Part shown: positions 1-7,770 of the stretch, piece by piece
How positions within the stretch are numbered: position 1 is the stretch's first letter
How the letters are laid out: the number at the start of each line of letters is the position of its first letter
NCBI GenBank assembly: GCA_017379955.1
Contig: JAFNVE010000030.1
Location: forward strand, 1 to 23,144
Origin: Tidjanibacter sp.
GTDB lineage: Bacteria > Bacteroidota > Bacteroidia > Bacteroidales > Rikenellaceae
DNA length: 23,144 nt
Direction: 5' to 3'
The notes under the pieces: generated by a model
Database searches by the model: none
The model's input: the letters and a program-made list of their open reading frames with translations, nothing else
Told to the model about the DNA's origin: nothing
Position numbers and translations under genes: made by a program

Positions 1-920
1 ACAACCTCGATAACCTTACCTGCGGCAATAGCACCAATCGTACCACACTGGCGGAGCGAAAGGCCCTCGCACATACCGTAGAGGAAGCCCGCAGCGTAGA
101 AGTCGCCCGCACCGGTGGTGTCAACACGCTTAGCGGCAGCCATAATACCAACGTGGAGCACCTCGCCACCGCACTTAATAAGTGCGCCACGAGTACCAAT
201 CTTCACCACAGCCAACTCGCATCTCTTCGAGATGAACTCCAAGGCATTTACAGGCTCCGCCTCGCCCGAGAAGGCTGTTGCCTCCTGCTCGTTGGCGAAG
301 ATGATATCCACATACTCATCGACCAGGCGCAAGAGGAAGTCGCGGTTTTCGAGCACCACGTTGTAACTTGCCAGGTCGATAGCGATTTTCAGTCCCTGCT
401 CCTTTGCCGAGCGGATAACGTGCTCGATAACCTCGTGATTCTGAACCTGGAAGCCCTCAACATAGAGGCAGTCGTAGTTAGCAAAGATGTTGGGAGTGAT
501 ATCCTCCTTCGAGAGTTCGAGTGCCGCACCGAGGTAGGTTACCATAGTGCGCTCACCATCGGGCGAGATGAGCGAGAGACAACGACCCGAGCGATTTACG
601 CCGTGGAATACGAAGGGCTCAATACCCAGATTCTCCAAGGCACGCTCGTAGAAACGACCTGTCGAGTCAAGACCCACCTTGCCAATCAGACCAACGCTTG
701 CACCAAGTTGTGCCATTGCGCGGATGGTGTTGCCCGCCGAGCCACCCAGCGAGAGGGTATGGGGCAGCGAGGCTGTGCGATCCTGAATCAGTCGCTGCTG
801 CTCTGACTCCACCAGAGTCATACTGCCACGACCGAGACCGAACTCGGCAAGTACATTATCATCTTTCAGGTTGACCAAAAAATCTGTCAGGGCATTTCCG
901 ATGCCTAATACTCTCTTCAT
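1..920 (-). CDS. PfkB-family kinase, adenosine-kinase-like (partial, 3' end outside window)
   Basis: Sugar or nucleoside kinase of the ribokinase/PfkB family, cytosolic, moving the ATP gamma-phosphate to a sugar hydroxyl. I read 306 codons before the window edge; the family usually has about 300-340 residues, so only a short C-terminus is missing. The start MKRVLGIGNALTDFLV matches the family's first strand and substrate-site Asp. Further on come the glycine-rich LSLGGSAGNT segment, a LVGxDxxG-like stretch (IGKVGLDSTGR), and the PfkB signature DTTGAGDFYAAGF, whose last Asp is the catalytic base. Bacteroidales relatives are often annotated adenosine kinase; substrate is not certain from sequence. 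The ATG at 920 is chosen because the glycine-rich first strand starts right after it. It is divergent from dsbD with its own -7 box. Confidence 0.9.
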   Translation of the reverse strand, partial: MKRVLGIGNALTDFLVNLKDDNVLAEFGLGRGSMTLVESEQQRLIQDRTASLPHTLSLGGSAGNTIRAMAQLGASVGLIGKVGLDSTGRFYERALENLGIEPFVFHGVNRSGRCLSLISPDGERTMVTYLGAALELSKEDITPNIFANYDCLYVEGFQVQNHEVIEHVIRSAKEQGLKIAIDLASYNVVLENRDFLLRLVDEYVDIIFANEQEATAFSGEAEPVNALEFISKRCELAVVKIGTRGALIKCGGEVLHVGIMAAAKRVDTTGAGDFYAAGFLYGMCEGLSLRQCGTIGAIAAGKVIEV

Positions 921-978
921 CTCTTACATTTTGATTTTGGATTATCGCTTTGTGCCATAAAGAGCACTGAAACAGTCA

Positions 979-986
979 CAAAGATA
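979..986 (-). promoter_or_regulatory. Bacteroidetes -7 box for the PfkB-family kinase
   Basis: Read on the minus strand this is TATCTTTG, an exact TAnnTTTG match, about 58 bases upstream of the kinase ATG. No clear -33 TTTG is seen at the expected distance, so the call rests on the -7 box and its position. Confidence 0.5.
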
Positions 987-1010
987 GCCAATTTTTATTG
1001 ATTGCACCTA

Positions 1011-1069
1011 TAATAGTCACTATTATCCAAAAAAAGCGTACATTTGTAGGCTCTATTATTAATTAATAG
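1011..1069. promoter_or_regulatory. Two inverted repeats flanking the dsbD -7 box (possible operators)
   Basis: TAATAGTCACTATTA at 1011-1025 is a perfect 7-bp inverted repeat around one base. CTATTA-ttaat-TAATAG at 1053-1069 is a second inverted repeat using the same CTATTA/TAATAG half-site. The first sits where the -33 element would be for the box at 1039-1046; the second lies at the predicted transcription start. This placement on both sides of a promoter suggests a dimeric regulator, but no regulator is identified and AT-rich DNA makes such repeats easy to obtain. Confidence 0.4.
1039..1046 (+). promoter_or_regulatory. Bacteroidetes -7 box for dsbD
   Basis: TACATTTG matches TAnnTTTG exactly and predicts transcription starting near 1053, giving a leader of roughly 100 nt before the dsbD ATG at 1158. 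No good -33 element is seen; that position is taken by the inverted repeat at 1011-1025. Confidence 0.55.
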
Positions 1070-1092
1070 GTGTAAATATAGAGTCCGTTCCA

Positions 1093-1130
1093 TTGTGCAG
1101 TATATGCAGTATAGCCTACAACCTGCACAA
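1093..1130 (+). repeat. Leader hairpin with tandem 9-mer upstream of dsbD
   Basis: TTGTGCAG (1093-1100) and CTGCACAA (1123-1130) are perfect 8-bp complementary arms around a 22-nt loop. The 9-mer TGCAGTATA occurs twice in tandem at 1096-1104 and 1105-1113, so the second copy could compete with the left arm. It lies in the predicted 5' leader, 27 bases before the dsbD start. A regulatory role is inference only. Confidence 0.35.
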
Positions 1131-1157
1131 CAAAAATGAAAAAAAATAAAAAAGAAT

Positions 1158-3146
1158 ATGAAGAAATTTTTTGGAACTATCGTGGCACTCCTCTCGGCCG
1201 TTGTACTGAGTGGTCAGATGCCTGCAAATGAGAACATTTCGTGGCGTTACTCTGTTGAACCCTTGCAGGGCGACACCTGCGCCGTTACCCTTACGGCTAC
1301 TATCGCCCCGGGCTGGCACATCTACGACTTCGGCCCCTACACCGGTGGCCCCAACGCCCTTGAAATCCTTTTTGCGCCCAAGGCGGGTGCCGAGTTGGTG
1401 GGCGACACCGAGGCTCAGCAGGAGGCACATGTGGCCTACTCGGAGATGTTCAAGAAGGATGTCGGCTCCTACGAGGGCCGTCCCAAGTTTGTGCAGAAGG
1501 TGGTGGTTACTGCGCCCGAGACCTCTGTCGATGTGCTGATTAAGGCCGATGTTTGCGAGGACGGTGGCAACTGCACCTCGTCGCAGAGCAAGCTGACTGT
1601 CAAGATTACCAACCCCAATGCCTCTGGCGCAACCGTTAAGGCCGAGGCTGAAAGCACCTCGGGCTCAACCCAGAACCTCTGGTCGATGATTATCGAGGCT
1701 ATCCTCTGGGGCTTTATGGCTCTGCTCACCCCCTGCGTATTCCCTATGGTGCCTATGACCGTGTCGTTCTTCCTCAAAAGTTCGAAGAACAAGGCAGCCA
1801 ACCGCTTCAAGGCGATTATGTACGGCATCTTCATCGTGGCACTCTACACCCTGCCTATCGCTGCACTCATCATCATCACCCGCGTGGTTGGTGGCGATGC
1901 GGTGACTGCAAATATCTTCAACTGGCTGGCTACGCATTGGTTGCCCAACCTCATCTTCTTCGCTGTGTTTATGGTCTTCGCAGCATCGTTCTTCGGTGCT
2001 TTCGAGATTGTGATGCCCAGCAAGTTGGTCAACAAGTCGGACAGCAACTCCGACCGTGGTGGTCTGGGTGGCGTATTCTTTATGGCACTCACCCTCGTAC
2101 TCGTGTCGTTCTCCTGCACCGGCCCTATCGTGGGTACTGTGCTGATCAAATCGACCTCGGGTGAGTTCTGGGCTCCTATCCTCACTATGCTCGCCTTCTC
2201 GACCGCCTTTGCATTGCCCTTTATGCTCTGCGCACTCTTCCCCTCGTTGCTCAACACCCTGCCTAAGAGTGGTGGTTGGCTCAACTCGGTAAAAGTAGTG
2301 CTCGGCTTCGTTGAGTTGGCTCTCGGTCTGAAATTCCTCAGTGTGGCAGACCAGACCTACCACTGGGGTATCCTCGACAGAGAGATTTACCTCGCACTCT
2401 GGATTGCCATCTTCACCCTGCTCGGCTTCTATCTGTTGGGTAAGTTGAAATTCAAGCACGACAGCGAGGTGAAGTATATCGGAGTTCCCCGACTGATTTT
2501 GTCGATTATCGTATTTGCCTTTGTAGTATATATGATTCCAGGTATGTGGGGCGCACCCCTTAAAGGTCTGTCGGGCTATATGCCTCCCATTTCTACTCAG
2601 GACTTTGTGATTGAGAAGTATGCCGGCCCCGTAGCCTCGACAGGTGCGGTGTCGAGCAGTGAGAGTGCCGGTCGCAAGTATGCCGACTTCCTCCACCTCC
2701 CCTACAACCTCGAAGGCTTCTTCGACCTCGAAGAGGCAAAGGAGTATGCTGCAAAACAGGACAAACCCATCTTCATCGACTTCACCGGCCACGGCTGTGT
2801 GAACTGTCGCGAGATGGAGGCGCGTGTGTGGTCGGATGAGCGTGTGCTCGACCACCTCAGAAACAACTATGTGGTGACAGCCCTCTATGTAGACGACAAG
2901 AAGGTGGTTGCCGAGGAGGATTGGGTGGTTACCGAGAGTGGCAAGACCCTCAAACGCCTTGGCGATATCAACTCGCACTACGCACTGACCGAGTTCAATG
3001 TGAACGCTCAGCCCTACTATGTGCTGATGTCGCCCGAGGGCAAGGTGCTCGTTGAGCCTCGTGCCTACGACCTCAGTGTTGACGGCTTTGTCAAGTTCCT
3101 GGAGTCGGGATTGGCAGCCTACGAGATTGAGCGAATCGCCGAGTAG
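1158..3146 (+). CDS. dsbD: DsbD-type thiol:disulfide interchange protein
   Basis: Inner-membrane protein that carries reducing power from cytosolic thioredoxin to periplasmic partners. The 662 residues show a signal peptide (about 1-23) and a periplasmic N-terminal domain with a Cys pair at 133 and 139. A multi-pass DsbD core follows, with its two buried cysteines in TPCVFPMVP (C193) and SFSCTGP (C320). The C-terminal thioredoxin-like domain has the active site CVNC (C547, C550) in FIDFTGHGCVNCREME. All three Cys pairs needed for the electron relay are therefore present, and length fits the Bacteroidales family. The start is the ATG before the signal peptide, preceded by an A-rich leader rather than a strong Shine-Dalgarno. 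It stands alone, with its own promoter and a terminator just after the stop. Confidence 0.95.
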   Translation: MKKFFGTIVALLSAVVLSGQMPANENISWRYSVEPLQGDTCAVTLTATIAPGWHIYDFGPYTGGPNALEILFAPKAGAELVGDTEAQQEAHVAYSEMFKKDVGSYEGRPKFVQKVVVTAPETSVDVLIKADVCEDGGNCTSSQSKLTVKITNPNASGATVKAEAESTSGSTQNLWSMIIEAILWGFMALLTPCVFPMVPMTVSFFLKSSKNKAANRFKAIMYGIFIVALYTLPIAALIIITRVVGGDAVTANIFNWLATHWLPNLIFFAVFMVFAASFFGAFEIVMPSKLVNKSDSNSDRGGLGGVFFMALTLVLVSFSCTGPIVGTVLIKSTSGEFWAPILTMLAFSTAFALPFMLCALFPSLLNTLPKSGGWLNSVKVVLGFVELALGLKFLSVADQTYHWGILDREIYLALWIAIFTLLGFYLLGKLKFKHDSEVKYIGVPRLILSIIVFAFVVYMIPGMWGAPLKGLSGYMPPISTQDFVIEKYAGPVASTGAVSSSESAGRKYADFLHLPYNLEGFFDLEEAKEYAAKQDKPIFIDFTGHGCVNCREMEARVWSDERVLDHLRNNYVVTALYVDDKKVVAEEDWVVTESGKTLKRLGDINSHYALTEFNVNAQPYYVLMSPEGKVLVEPRAYDLSVDGFVKFLESGLAAYEIERIAE

Positions 3147-3161
3147 CTGATGTAAAAATAG

Positions 3162-3200
3162 AGAGAGCCGAGCGAATCAAATCGCTCGGCTCTCTTTTTT
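3162..3200. terminator. Bidirectional terminator between dsbD and pepP
   Basis: A perfect 14-bp stem (3162-3175 with 3182-3195, loop of 6) is followed by T6 on the plus strand. On the minus strand the stem is followed by ATTTTTA. It lies between two convergent genes, 15 bases after the dsbD stop, and can end transcription both ways. Confidence 0.9.
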
Positions 3201-3215
3201 ATTTTGGGGTTGACT

Positions 3216-4610
3216 CTACTTAGCCATATAGGCCTCAATCTCCTCAACGGTGACGGGGATATGCTTGTCGCGACCAATCTGATAGCAACCGTTCTCGGTA
3301 ATCACCAGGTCGTCCTCGATGCGGATACCGCCAAAGTCGTAGAACTTCTCCAGCTTGTCGTATGCCACAAACTCCTTGCACTTACCCTCAGCCTTCCACT
3401 GCTCGATGAGTGCGGGGATGAAGTAGATACCCGGCTCGTCGCTCAGCACTGTGCCGGGGCGCAACATCCACGCCGAGCGCATAATGCAACTATCCACCTT
3501 GCCGGTAGCGGCGATGGGAGCGAAGTTAGCACCTAAGCCGCGCTCGCCCATATTCTCGCAGTCGTGCACATCCAGACCGATACCGTGGCCAAGTCCGTGG
3601 GGCATAAAGAGGCCTGCCACACCTGCTGCAAATGCATCGTCGGGGTTGCCTTTCACCAAGCCCAAGCCTGCCAGACCCTCAACAAGGGTGCGGAGAGCCA
3701 GGTTGTGCAGCTCCATATACTTGCCGGGACGAGCCTCCTCGATAACTCTGTCGTGTGCGCTCAGCACTACATTATATACATCTTTCTGAACATCGGTAAA
3801 CTTACCGCTCACGGGGAAGGTACGGGTGTGGTCGCTGCAATAGTTGTTCACCGACTCGCCACCTGCATCCACCAGGAGCAGTTTGCCGTTAGTGAGGATA
3901 CCGTCGTGCGAGTGGTTGTGCAGGGTCTCGCCGTGCTGCGACACGATGGAGTGGAACGACACACCCTCGCCAAGTTGGTGGGTGATACCCTCCATCTCGC
4001 CAGCCACCATACGCTCCGAGATACCCTCACGGGTAGCCCTCATTGCGGCGGTGTGCATAGCGTAGCCCACCTCGAAGGCATTCTCCAACTCCTCCAACTC
4101 CTCGGGGCCCTTCACCTCACGCATAGCGGCGATAGCCACCGCCAACTCGGGCGAGAGGTGCTCCACCATACGCAGCGGGTCGATACCTGTCAGGCGTGCC
4201 AACTGCAACACTGTGCGACCGCGATAGGGCATCAAAAAGTGCACCTTGCGACCTGCACGGATAGCCTTGCCCACCACCTCGGCAGCAGCAGCCAGCGGTG
4301 CAGTGCGCTCAACACCTACCCACGAGCCACGCTCAACCATCGAGGGCTGAGGACCCATCCAGATAATATCGTCAATCGAGCAGTCGTCGCCAAAGAGCAT
4401 CTCCTCGCCACTATCAGCGTCGAGAATGCCGAACAGGTCGGGCTGCTGTAATCCGAAGTAATAGAGGAAGTTGCTATCCTGACGGAAAGCATACGCATTG
4501 TCAAAATAGTTGCGCGGTGCCTCGCTGTTGCCGGGCAACAGAATCAGACCGCTACCGATACGGCGACGCAACTCTGCGCGTCTTGCCTTATAAATCTCTG
4601 CCTTAAACAT
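3216..4610 (-). CDS. pepP: Xaa-Pro aminopeptidase (aminopeptidase P, M24B)
   Basis: Cytosolic metallopeptidase removing an N-terminal residue before proline. The protein has 464 residues: an AMP_N creatinase-like N-terminal domain (about 1-150) with FRQDSNFLYYFG, then the pita-bread catalytic domain. All five dinuclear-metal ligands can be placed: D248 in LLVDAGGE, D260 in CSDHTRTF, H342 in HGLGHGIGLDVHD, E392 in DEPGIYF and E432 in GGIRIEDD. The length is normal for PepP. It is the last gene of the leftward run after ubiX (gap about 40 bp) and ends at the bidirectional terminator. No promoter box is seen directly upstream, so read-through from the deacetylase/ubiX promoter is likely. No signal peptide is present. 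Confidence 0.95.
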   Translation of the reverse strand: MFKAEIYKARRAELRRRIGSGLILLPGNSEAPRNYFDNAYAFRQDSNFLYYFGLQQPDLFGILDADSGEEMLFGDDCSIDDIIWMGPQPSMVERGSWVGVERTAPLAAAAEVVGKAIRAGRKVHFLMPYRGRTVLQLARLTGIDPLRMVEHLSPELAVAIAAMREVKGPEELEELENAFEVGYAMHTAAMRATREGISERMVAGEMEGITHQLGEGVSFHSIVSQHGETLHNHSHDGILTNGKLLLVDAGGESVNNYCSDHTRTFPVSGKFTDVQKDVYNVVLSAHDRVIEEARPGKYMELHNLALRTLVEGLAGLGLVKGNPDDAFAAGVAGLFMPHGLGHGIGLDVHDCENMGERGLGANFAPIAATGKVDSCIMRSAWMLRPGTVLSDEPGIYFIPALIEQWKAEGKCKEFVAYDKLEKFYDFGGIRIEDDLVITENGCYQIGRDKHIPVTVEEIEAYMAK

Positions 4611-4650
4611 AGTTGTTCGGTTCTTTTATGGTTAATTTTTATTCAAATCA

Positions 4651-5211
4651 TTACTTTCCCCATTGGTAGTGCGGGGTGTGGAGGCCGAGGTGTTTGAGCA
4701 CACGCTCGACTATTGTATCTGTCAACTCCTCGATAGTCGTGGGGCGCGAGTAGAAGGATGGCGAGGCGGGAATCACCACCGCACCGCACTCCGAGAGTGT
4801 GGTGAGGTTGCGCAGGTGGATGGTGCTCAACGGAGCCTCGCGTGGCACAACGACCAATCGCGCCCTCTCCTTCAACACCACATCTGCCGCACGCGATATG
4901 AGGTCTATCGAGACCCCCGAGGCAACACGCCCCACAACCCCCATAGAGCAGGGGACAATCGCCATCGCATCGTAGTCTGCCGACCCTGAGGCGGGTGGAG
5001 CAAACATATCGCCATTGTCGTAAATCTTCACCTTCGGGCTATCCACCTCCAAGCAGACACCCTCCTGCTCGGCAACGGCAAGGGCGTGACTGCTGAAGAT
5101 AAGTGCCACCTCGGCTACCTCATCGCTCGCCACGAGTGCATCCAAAAGCCTGCGAGCATACACCGAGCCACTCGCACCACTCACAGCAACTATAATCCTC
5201 AACCCTTCCAT
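4651..5211 (-). CDS. ubiX: Flavin prenyltransferase UbiX
   Basis: UbiX/Pad1-family flavoprotein that joins dimethylallyl phosphate to FMN, making prenylated FMN, the cofactor of UbiD-type decarboxylases. The 186 residues start with the FMN-binding strand and loop RIIVAVSGASGSVYARRLL. They also contain DAMAIVPCSMGVVGRVASG and the phosphate-site segment RLVVVPREAPLSTIHLRN, all typical of the family, whose usual length is about 190. The ATG at 5211 is preferred over an in-frame TTG at 5229, because the conserved fold begins at once after it; it overlaps the end of the deacetylase gene by 13 bp, suggesting translational coupling. No UbiD partner is in the window. In this lineage it may serve menaquinone synthesis or another decarboxylase; that is inference. 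Confidence 0.92.
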   Translation of the reverse strand: MEGLRIIVAVSGASGSVYARRLLDALVASDEVAEVALIFSSHALAVAEQEGVCLEVDSPKVKIYDNGDMFAPPASGSADYDAMAIVPCSMGVVGRVASGVSIDLISRAADVVLKERARLVVVPREAPLSTIHLRNLTTLSECGAVVIPASPSFYSRPTTIEELTDTIVERVLKHLGLHTPHYQWGK

Positions 5212-5816
5212 AGTTCGATTGTCGAGCAACGCAACCCCTGCTCCTTGATATATTGCAAAGTGCGCGGGAGTGCGTAGTGCATATTCTTGTAGGCCTTGAC
5301 CGAGTCGTGGAATACCACCACCGAGCCCGCCTTAACGTGGCGCAAGACCTTGTTCAGACACTTCTGGGGAGAGATATTGCGGTTGTAGTCCTGGCTCAGC
5401 ACATCCCACATTATCAGTCGGTAGCGCGGAGCGAGTGCCTTGACCTGTGCGCCTGTGATACGGCCGTAGGGTGGTCGGTAGAGGTCGCTGTGGACAAATT
5501 GGTTGGCGAAATCGACATCCTCCACATACTCCTCTTCGCTACGCCCCCAACCCTTGATATGGCTGTATGAGTGGTTGCCCACCTTGTGGCCTGCGGCGAT
5601 GATACGCTCGTAGAGGTCGGGATACATCTCCACATTTTTGCCCAGACAGAAGAAGGTCGCCTTGGCATTATACTTGTCGAGTTGTTGGAGAATATACTCG
5701 GTGATACCGGGAGTTGGCCCGTCATCGAAGGTGAGGAAGACGCGCTCGTCATCCTCCAAGCCCCAAATAAGTTCGGGCATCATACGCTTGATAAACTTTG
5801 GTGCTGTAATCTTCAT
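5199..5816 (-). CDS. Polysaccharide deacetylase (NodB/CE4 family)
   Basis: Carbohydrate esterase 4 domain protein, hydrolysing N-acetyl groups on a polysaccharide or peptidoglycan-like substrate with a divalent metal. From the ATG at 5816 it is 205 residues, essentially one NodB domain. Motif 1 is TFDDGP (D31 base, D32 metal), motif 2 is HSYSH (metal ligands H82, H86), motif 3 is RPPYG (114-118), motif 4 has W137-D138, and motif 5 is FHDS with catalytic H170. No signal peptide or anchor is seen, so export is unexplained. A GTG seven codons upstream (5837) is rejected: it lies at the predicted transcription start, whereas the ATG at 5816 directly follows GGAGG. First gene of the run with ubiX and pepP. 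Confidence 0.9.
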   Translation of the reverse strand: MKITAPKFIKRMMPELIWGLEDDERVFLTFDDGPTPGITEYILQQLDKYNAKATFFCLGKNVEMYPDLYERIIAAGHKVGNHSYSHIKGWGRSEEEYVEDVDFANQFVHSDLYRPPYGRITGAQVKALAPRYRLIMWDVLSQDYNRNISPQKCLNKVLRHVKAGSVVVFHDSVKAYKNMHYALPRTLQYIKEQGLRCSTIELWKG

Positions 5817-5843
5817 CCTCCAAATATCTTTGTTCACACTCTA

Positions 5844-5851
5844 CAAATATA
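5844..5851 (-). promoter_or_regulatory. -7 box for the deacetylase-ubiX-pepP run
   Basis: TATATTTG on the minus strand, an exact TAnnTTTG match. It predicts a transcription start around 5837 and a leader of about 20 nt, which decides in favour of the ATG at 5816 as the deacetylase start. Confidence 0.6.
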
Positions 5852-5938
5852 CGAGAGTTTAACGAATTTTCGTTACATTTATGATAAAAATGGTTGTTTC
5901 CGCCCGACAGGACAACATAGTTTAGTTCTATTGATGTA

Positions 5939-5966
5939 TTGAAAACCAAAATTTTGACTACTTTTG
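5939..5966 (+). promoter_or_regulatory. Promoter of the DUF4837 lipoprotein cluster
   Basis: TTG at 5939-5941, 17 bases, then TACTTTTG at 5959-5966, an exact -7 match. The predicted start near 5973 gives a leader of about 30 nt before the ATG at 6004. With the box at 5844-5851 it makes a divergent promoter region. Confidence 0.6.
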
Positions 5967-6003
5967 TAGGATAATAATCGAAGCAAACAAAGAACAACAA
6001 AAT

Positions 6004-7029
6004 ATGAAAGCAAGAATTACTCCAAAAGCGTGGTTGCTCGGCCTGCTCCTCATTGGTGCTACCTCGTGTAACCTCACCGAGTCGCTCAACCCCAACGGCA
6101 AACCTAAATCGACCGGCGCACCCTACGAGATGGTTATCTCGTGTGGTACCCCCATCTGGAATACCGCTGTGGGCGATACACTGAAAAGTATCTACGGTAC
6201 TGCGTGCGACTATCTCAATCAGTATGAGCCTGTTATGGATGCAATGCGTATCGTTCCGACCAACCTGCGCAATGTGCTTGCCAAGCACCGCAACATCCTC
6301 ACCGTAGAGGTCGACACAACCCTCACCGAGGCCACCTCGACCGCAATCCGCGACTATTGGGCTTCGCCTCAACTTATCGTGCAGCTCAAAGCACCGTCGA
6401 ACGCAGCACTGCTGGAGTACATCAACAACAACCGTCAGCCCCTGATCGACATCTTCGAGAAGGAGGAGCTGACAAGAACTCTCGCCGGCAATAAGAAGTA
6501 TCGTCAGGCAGGTCTTGGCTCGGAGATTAATGAGATGTTCGGCATCACCATCGATCTCCCCAACGGCTACCGCAAACGCAACACCGTGGGCAATGACTTT
6601 ATGTGGGTATCGTACGAGTATCCTCTTGCAAGTCAGGGCTTTGCGATTTACACCTACCCCTACTCCGGTCGCGAGGACTTCTTGATGGAGAGTATGCTGG
6701 CGCGCCGCAACGAGTTTATGAAACGAATCCCCGGCCCATCGGACGGCTCCTATATGACCACACAGGATATGTTCCCTCCCGAGGTTAAGTATATGACTAT
6801 CAATGGTCGTGAGTGGGCAGAGATGCGCTCATTCTGGGATATCGAGAACGACTTTATGGGTGGCCCCGCAGTGACCTACTCGACCCGCGACGTGATGAAC
6901 AACCGCATCGTGGTTATCGACTGCTATGTCTACCACCCCGACGGCAACAAGCGCAACTACATCCGCGGATTGGAGGCGATTGTCCACTCGGTACGCTTGG
7001 CTGAGGACTCCGCAGTAATTGCAAACTAA
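6004..7029 (+). CDS. DUF4837 family lipoprotein
   Basis: Predicted lipoprotein of 341 residues with a signal peptide ending in LIGATSC, a good lipobox with lipidated Cys at 22. The mature protein (PYEMVISCGTPIWN, then IDLPNGYRKRNTVGNDFMWVSYEYP) matches my memory of the DUF4837 family, which is widespread in Bacteroidetes and has no established function. The C-terminus is rich in aromatic strands (REWAEMRSFWDIENDFMGGP). It is first in a rightward cluster with a beta-barrel-like protein and a metallophosphoesterase lipoprotein, all exported to the envelope. The start has its own promoter and lies at the head of a clear signal peptide. Confidence 0.85.
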   Translation: MKARITPKAWLLGLLLIGATSCNLTESLNPNGKPKSTGAPYEMVISCGTPIWNTAVGDTLKSIYGTACDYLNQYEPVMDAMRIVPTNLRNVLAKHRNILTVEVDTTLTEATSTAIRDYWASPQLIVQLKAPSNAALLEYINNNRQPLIDIFEKEELTRTLAGNKKYRQAGLGSEINEMFGITIDLPNGYRKRNTVGNDFMWVSYEYPLASQGFAIYTYPYSGREDFLMESMLARRNEFMKRIPGPSDGSYMTTQDMFPPEVKYMTINGREWAEMRSFWDIENDFMGGPAVTYSTRDVMNNRIVVIDCYVYHPDGNKRNYIRGLEAIVHSVRLAEDSAVIAN

Positions 7030-7046
7030 AAGCAATAAAACACACA

Positions 7047-7090
7047 TATATATAACAATGGAGGATTAAAGTCCTCCATTGTTATATATA
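7047..7090 (+). other. Perfect 19-bp hairpin between the lipoprotein and beta-barrel genes
   Basis: Arms 7047-7065 and 7072-7090 are perfectly complementary around a 6-nt loop (TTAAAG). No T-run follows, so it is not a standard intrinsic terminator. It ends 14 bases before the next ATG. TCCATTGT at 7094-7101, just after it, repeats part of the right arm and could pair with the left arm instead. It may act as an attenuator, an RNA-stability element or a weak terminator. Confidence 0.7.
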
Positions 7091-7104
7091 CAATCCATTG
7101 TAAG

Positions 7105-7770
7105 ATGAAAAGAGTTACCATACTATTCTTCGCTCTGGTCTTCGCCTTTTGCGAAACCTATGCCCAGCAAAGAGAGATATCGCTTGGTACGAAGGTCGGC
7201 CATAATGTGGTGTTTGGCAACTACTCAGCACTCTCTGTTGCAGGTAGTTACACACACAACCATTGGGGCGTGCGCGGAGGTGGAGAGTACAACAATATTG
7301 GGCGCATAGCCACCGAACTGCGCCCCACCTACTACCGTGATTGCCGCATCGGACGACTCTCGGGCGAGTTGTTGCTCCACTACTCGAAGCAGAGCCAGGT
7401 GGCATACAGCGCACTTGGCGCGGGCGCATCGCTCGACACAAAACACCTCTGGGTAACCTTCGGCTACTACCACCGCACGATAGCAATGAGTGGCGAACGC
7501 CTTCGAGAGCCCTTTAACTTCTACTACGAGGCCGGTATCCGTTGCTTGCCGAGAAGGGAGAGATGGGAACTCAATGTGATATTCTCCAATAGTCGTATGT
7601 TCGAGTTGGAGCGACACTATCAGCCAACATACACGATTGAGGGCGGTTGGAGTCCGAGTGAGAGGGTTGGCATTGACCTCAGCATAAACTACAAGCCTGC
7701 CGGTATGTTTAATATGTCGAGCAACTATTATCAATTTTACACAAAGTTAAGGGTATGTTACAGATGGTAA
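7105..7770 (+). CDS. Predicted outer-membrane beta-barrel protein, function unknown
   Basis: 221 residues with a clear signal peptide (MKRVTILFFALVFAFCETYA, cut before QQ). The mature part is made of short alternating strands rich in Tyr, Trp and Gly, for example SVAGSYTHNHWGVRGGGEY and HLWVTFGYYHRTIAMSG. It ends in CYRW, an aromatic C-terminus as is usual for outer-membrane barrels. About 8-10 strands would fit a small porin or lipid-modifying barrel, but I do not recognise a named family. It lies after the hairpin at 7047-7090 and overlaps the next gene, so it is probably co-transcribed and translationally coupled with the metallophosphoesterase. No enzyme motif is visible. Confidence 0.7.
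   Translation: MKRVTILFFALVFAFCETYAQQREISLGTKVGHNVVFGNYSALSVAGSYTHNHWGVRGGGEYNNIGRIATELRPTYYRDCRIGRLSGELLLHYSKQSQVAYSALGAGASLDTKHLWVTFGYYHRTIAMSGERLREPFNFYYEAGIRCLPRRERWELNVIFSNSRMFELERHYQPTYTIEGGWSPSERVGIDLSINYKPAGMFNMSSNYYQFYTKLRVCYRW

Noticed and set aside
153..806. A 217-codon plus-strand frame at the left edge.
   Set aside because: It is antisense to the PfkB-family kinase, whose DTTGAGD signature and start are clear on the minus strand.
1665..2978. A 437-codon minus-strand frame opposite dsbD.
   Set aside because: His/Glu/Arg-rich antisense shadow of membrane-segment codons; all DsbD Cys motifs are on the plus strand.
5817..5837. GTG start extending the deacetylase by seven codons.
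   Set aside because: The GTG sits at the predicted transcription start from the -7 box at 5844-5851, while the ATG at 5816 directly follows GGAGG.
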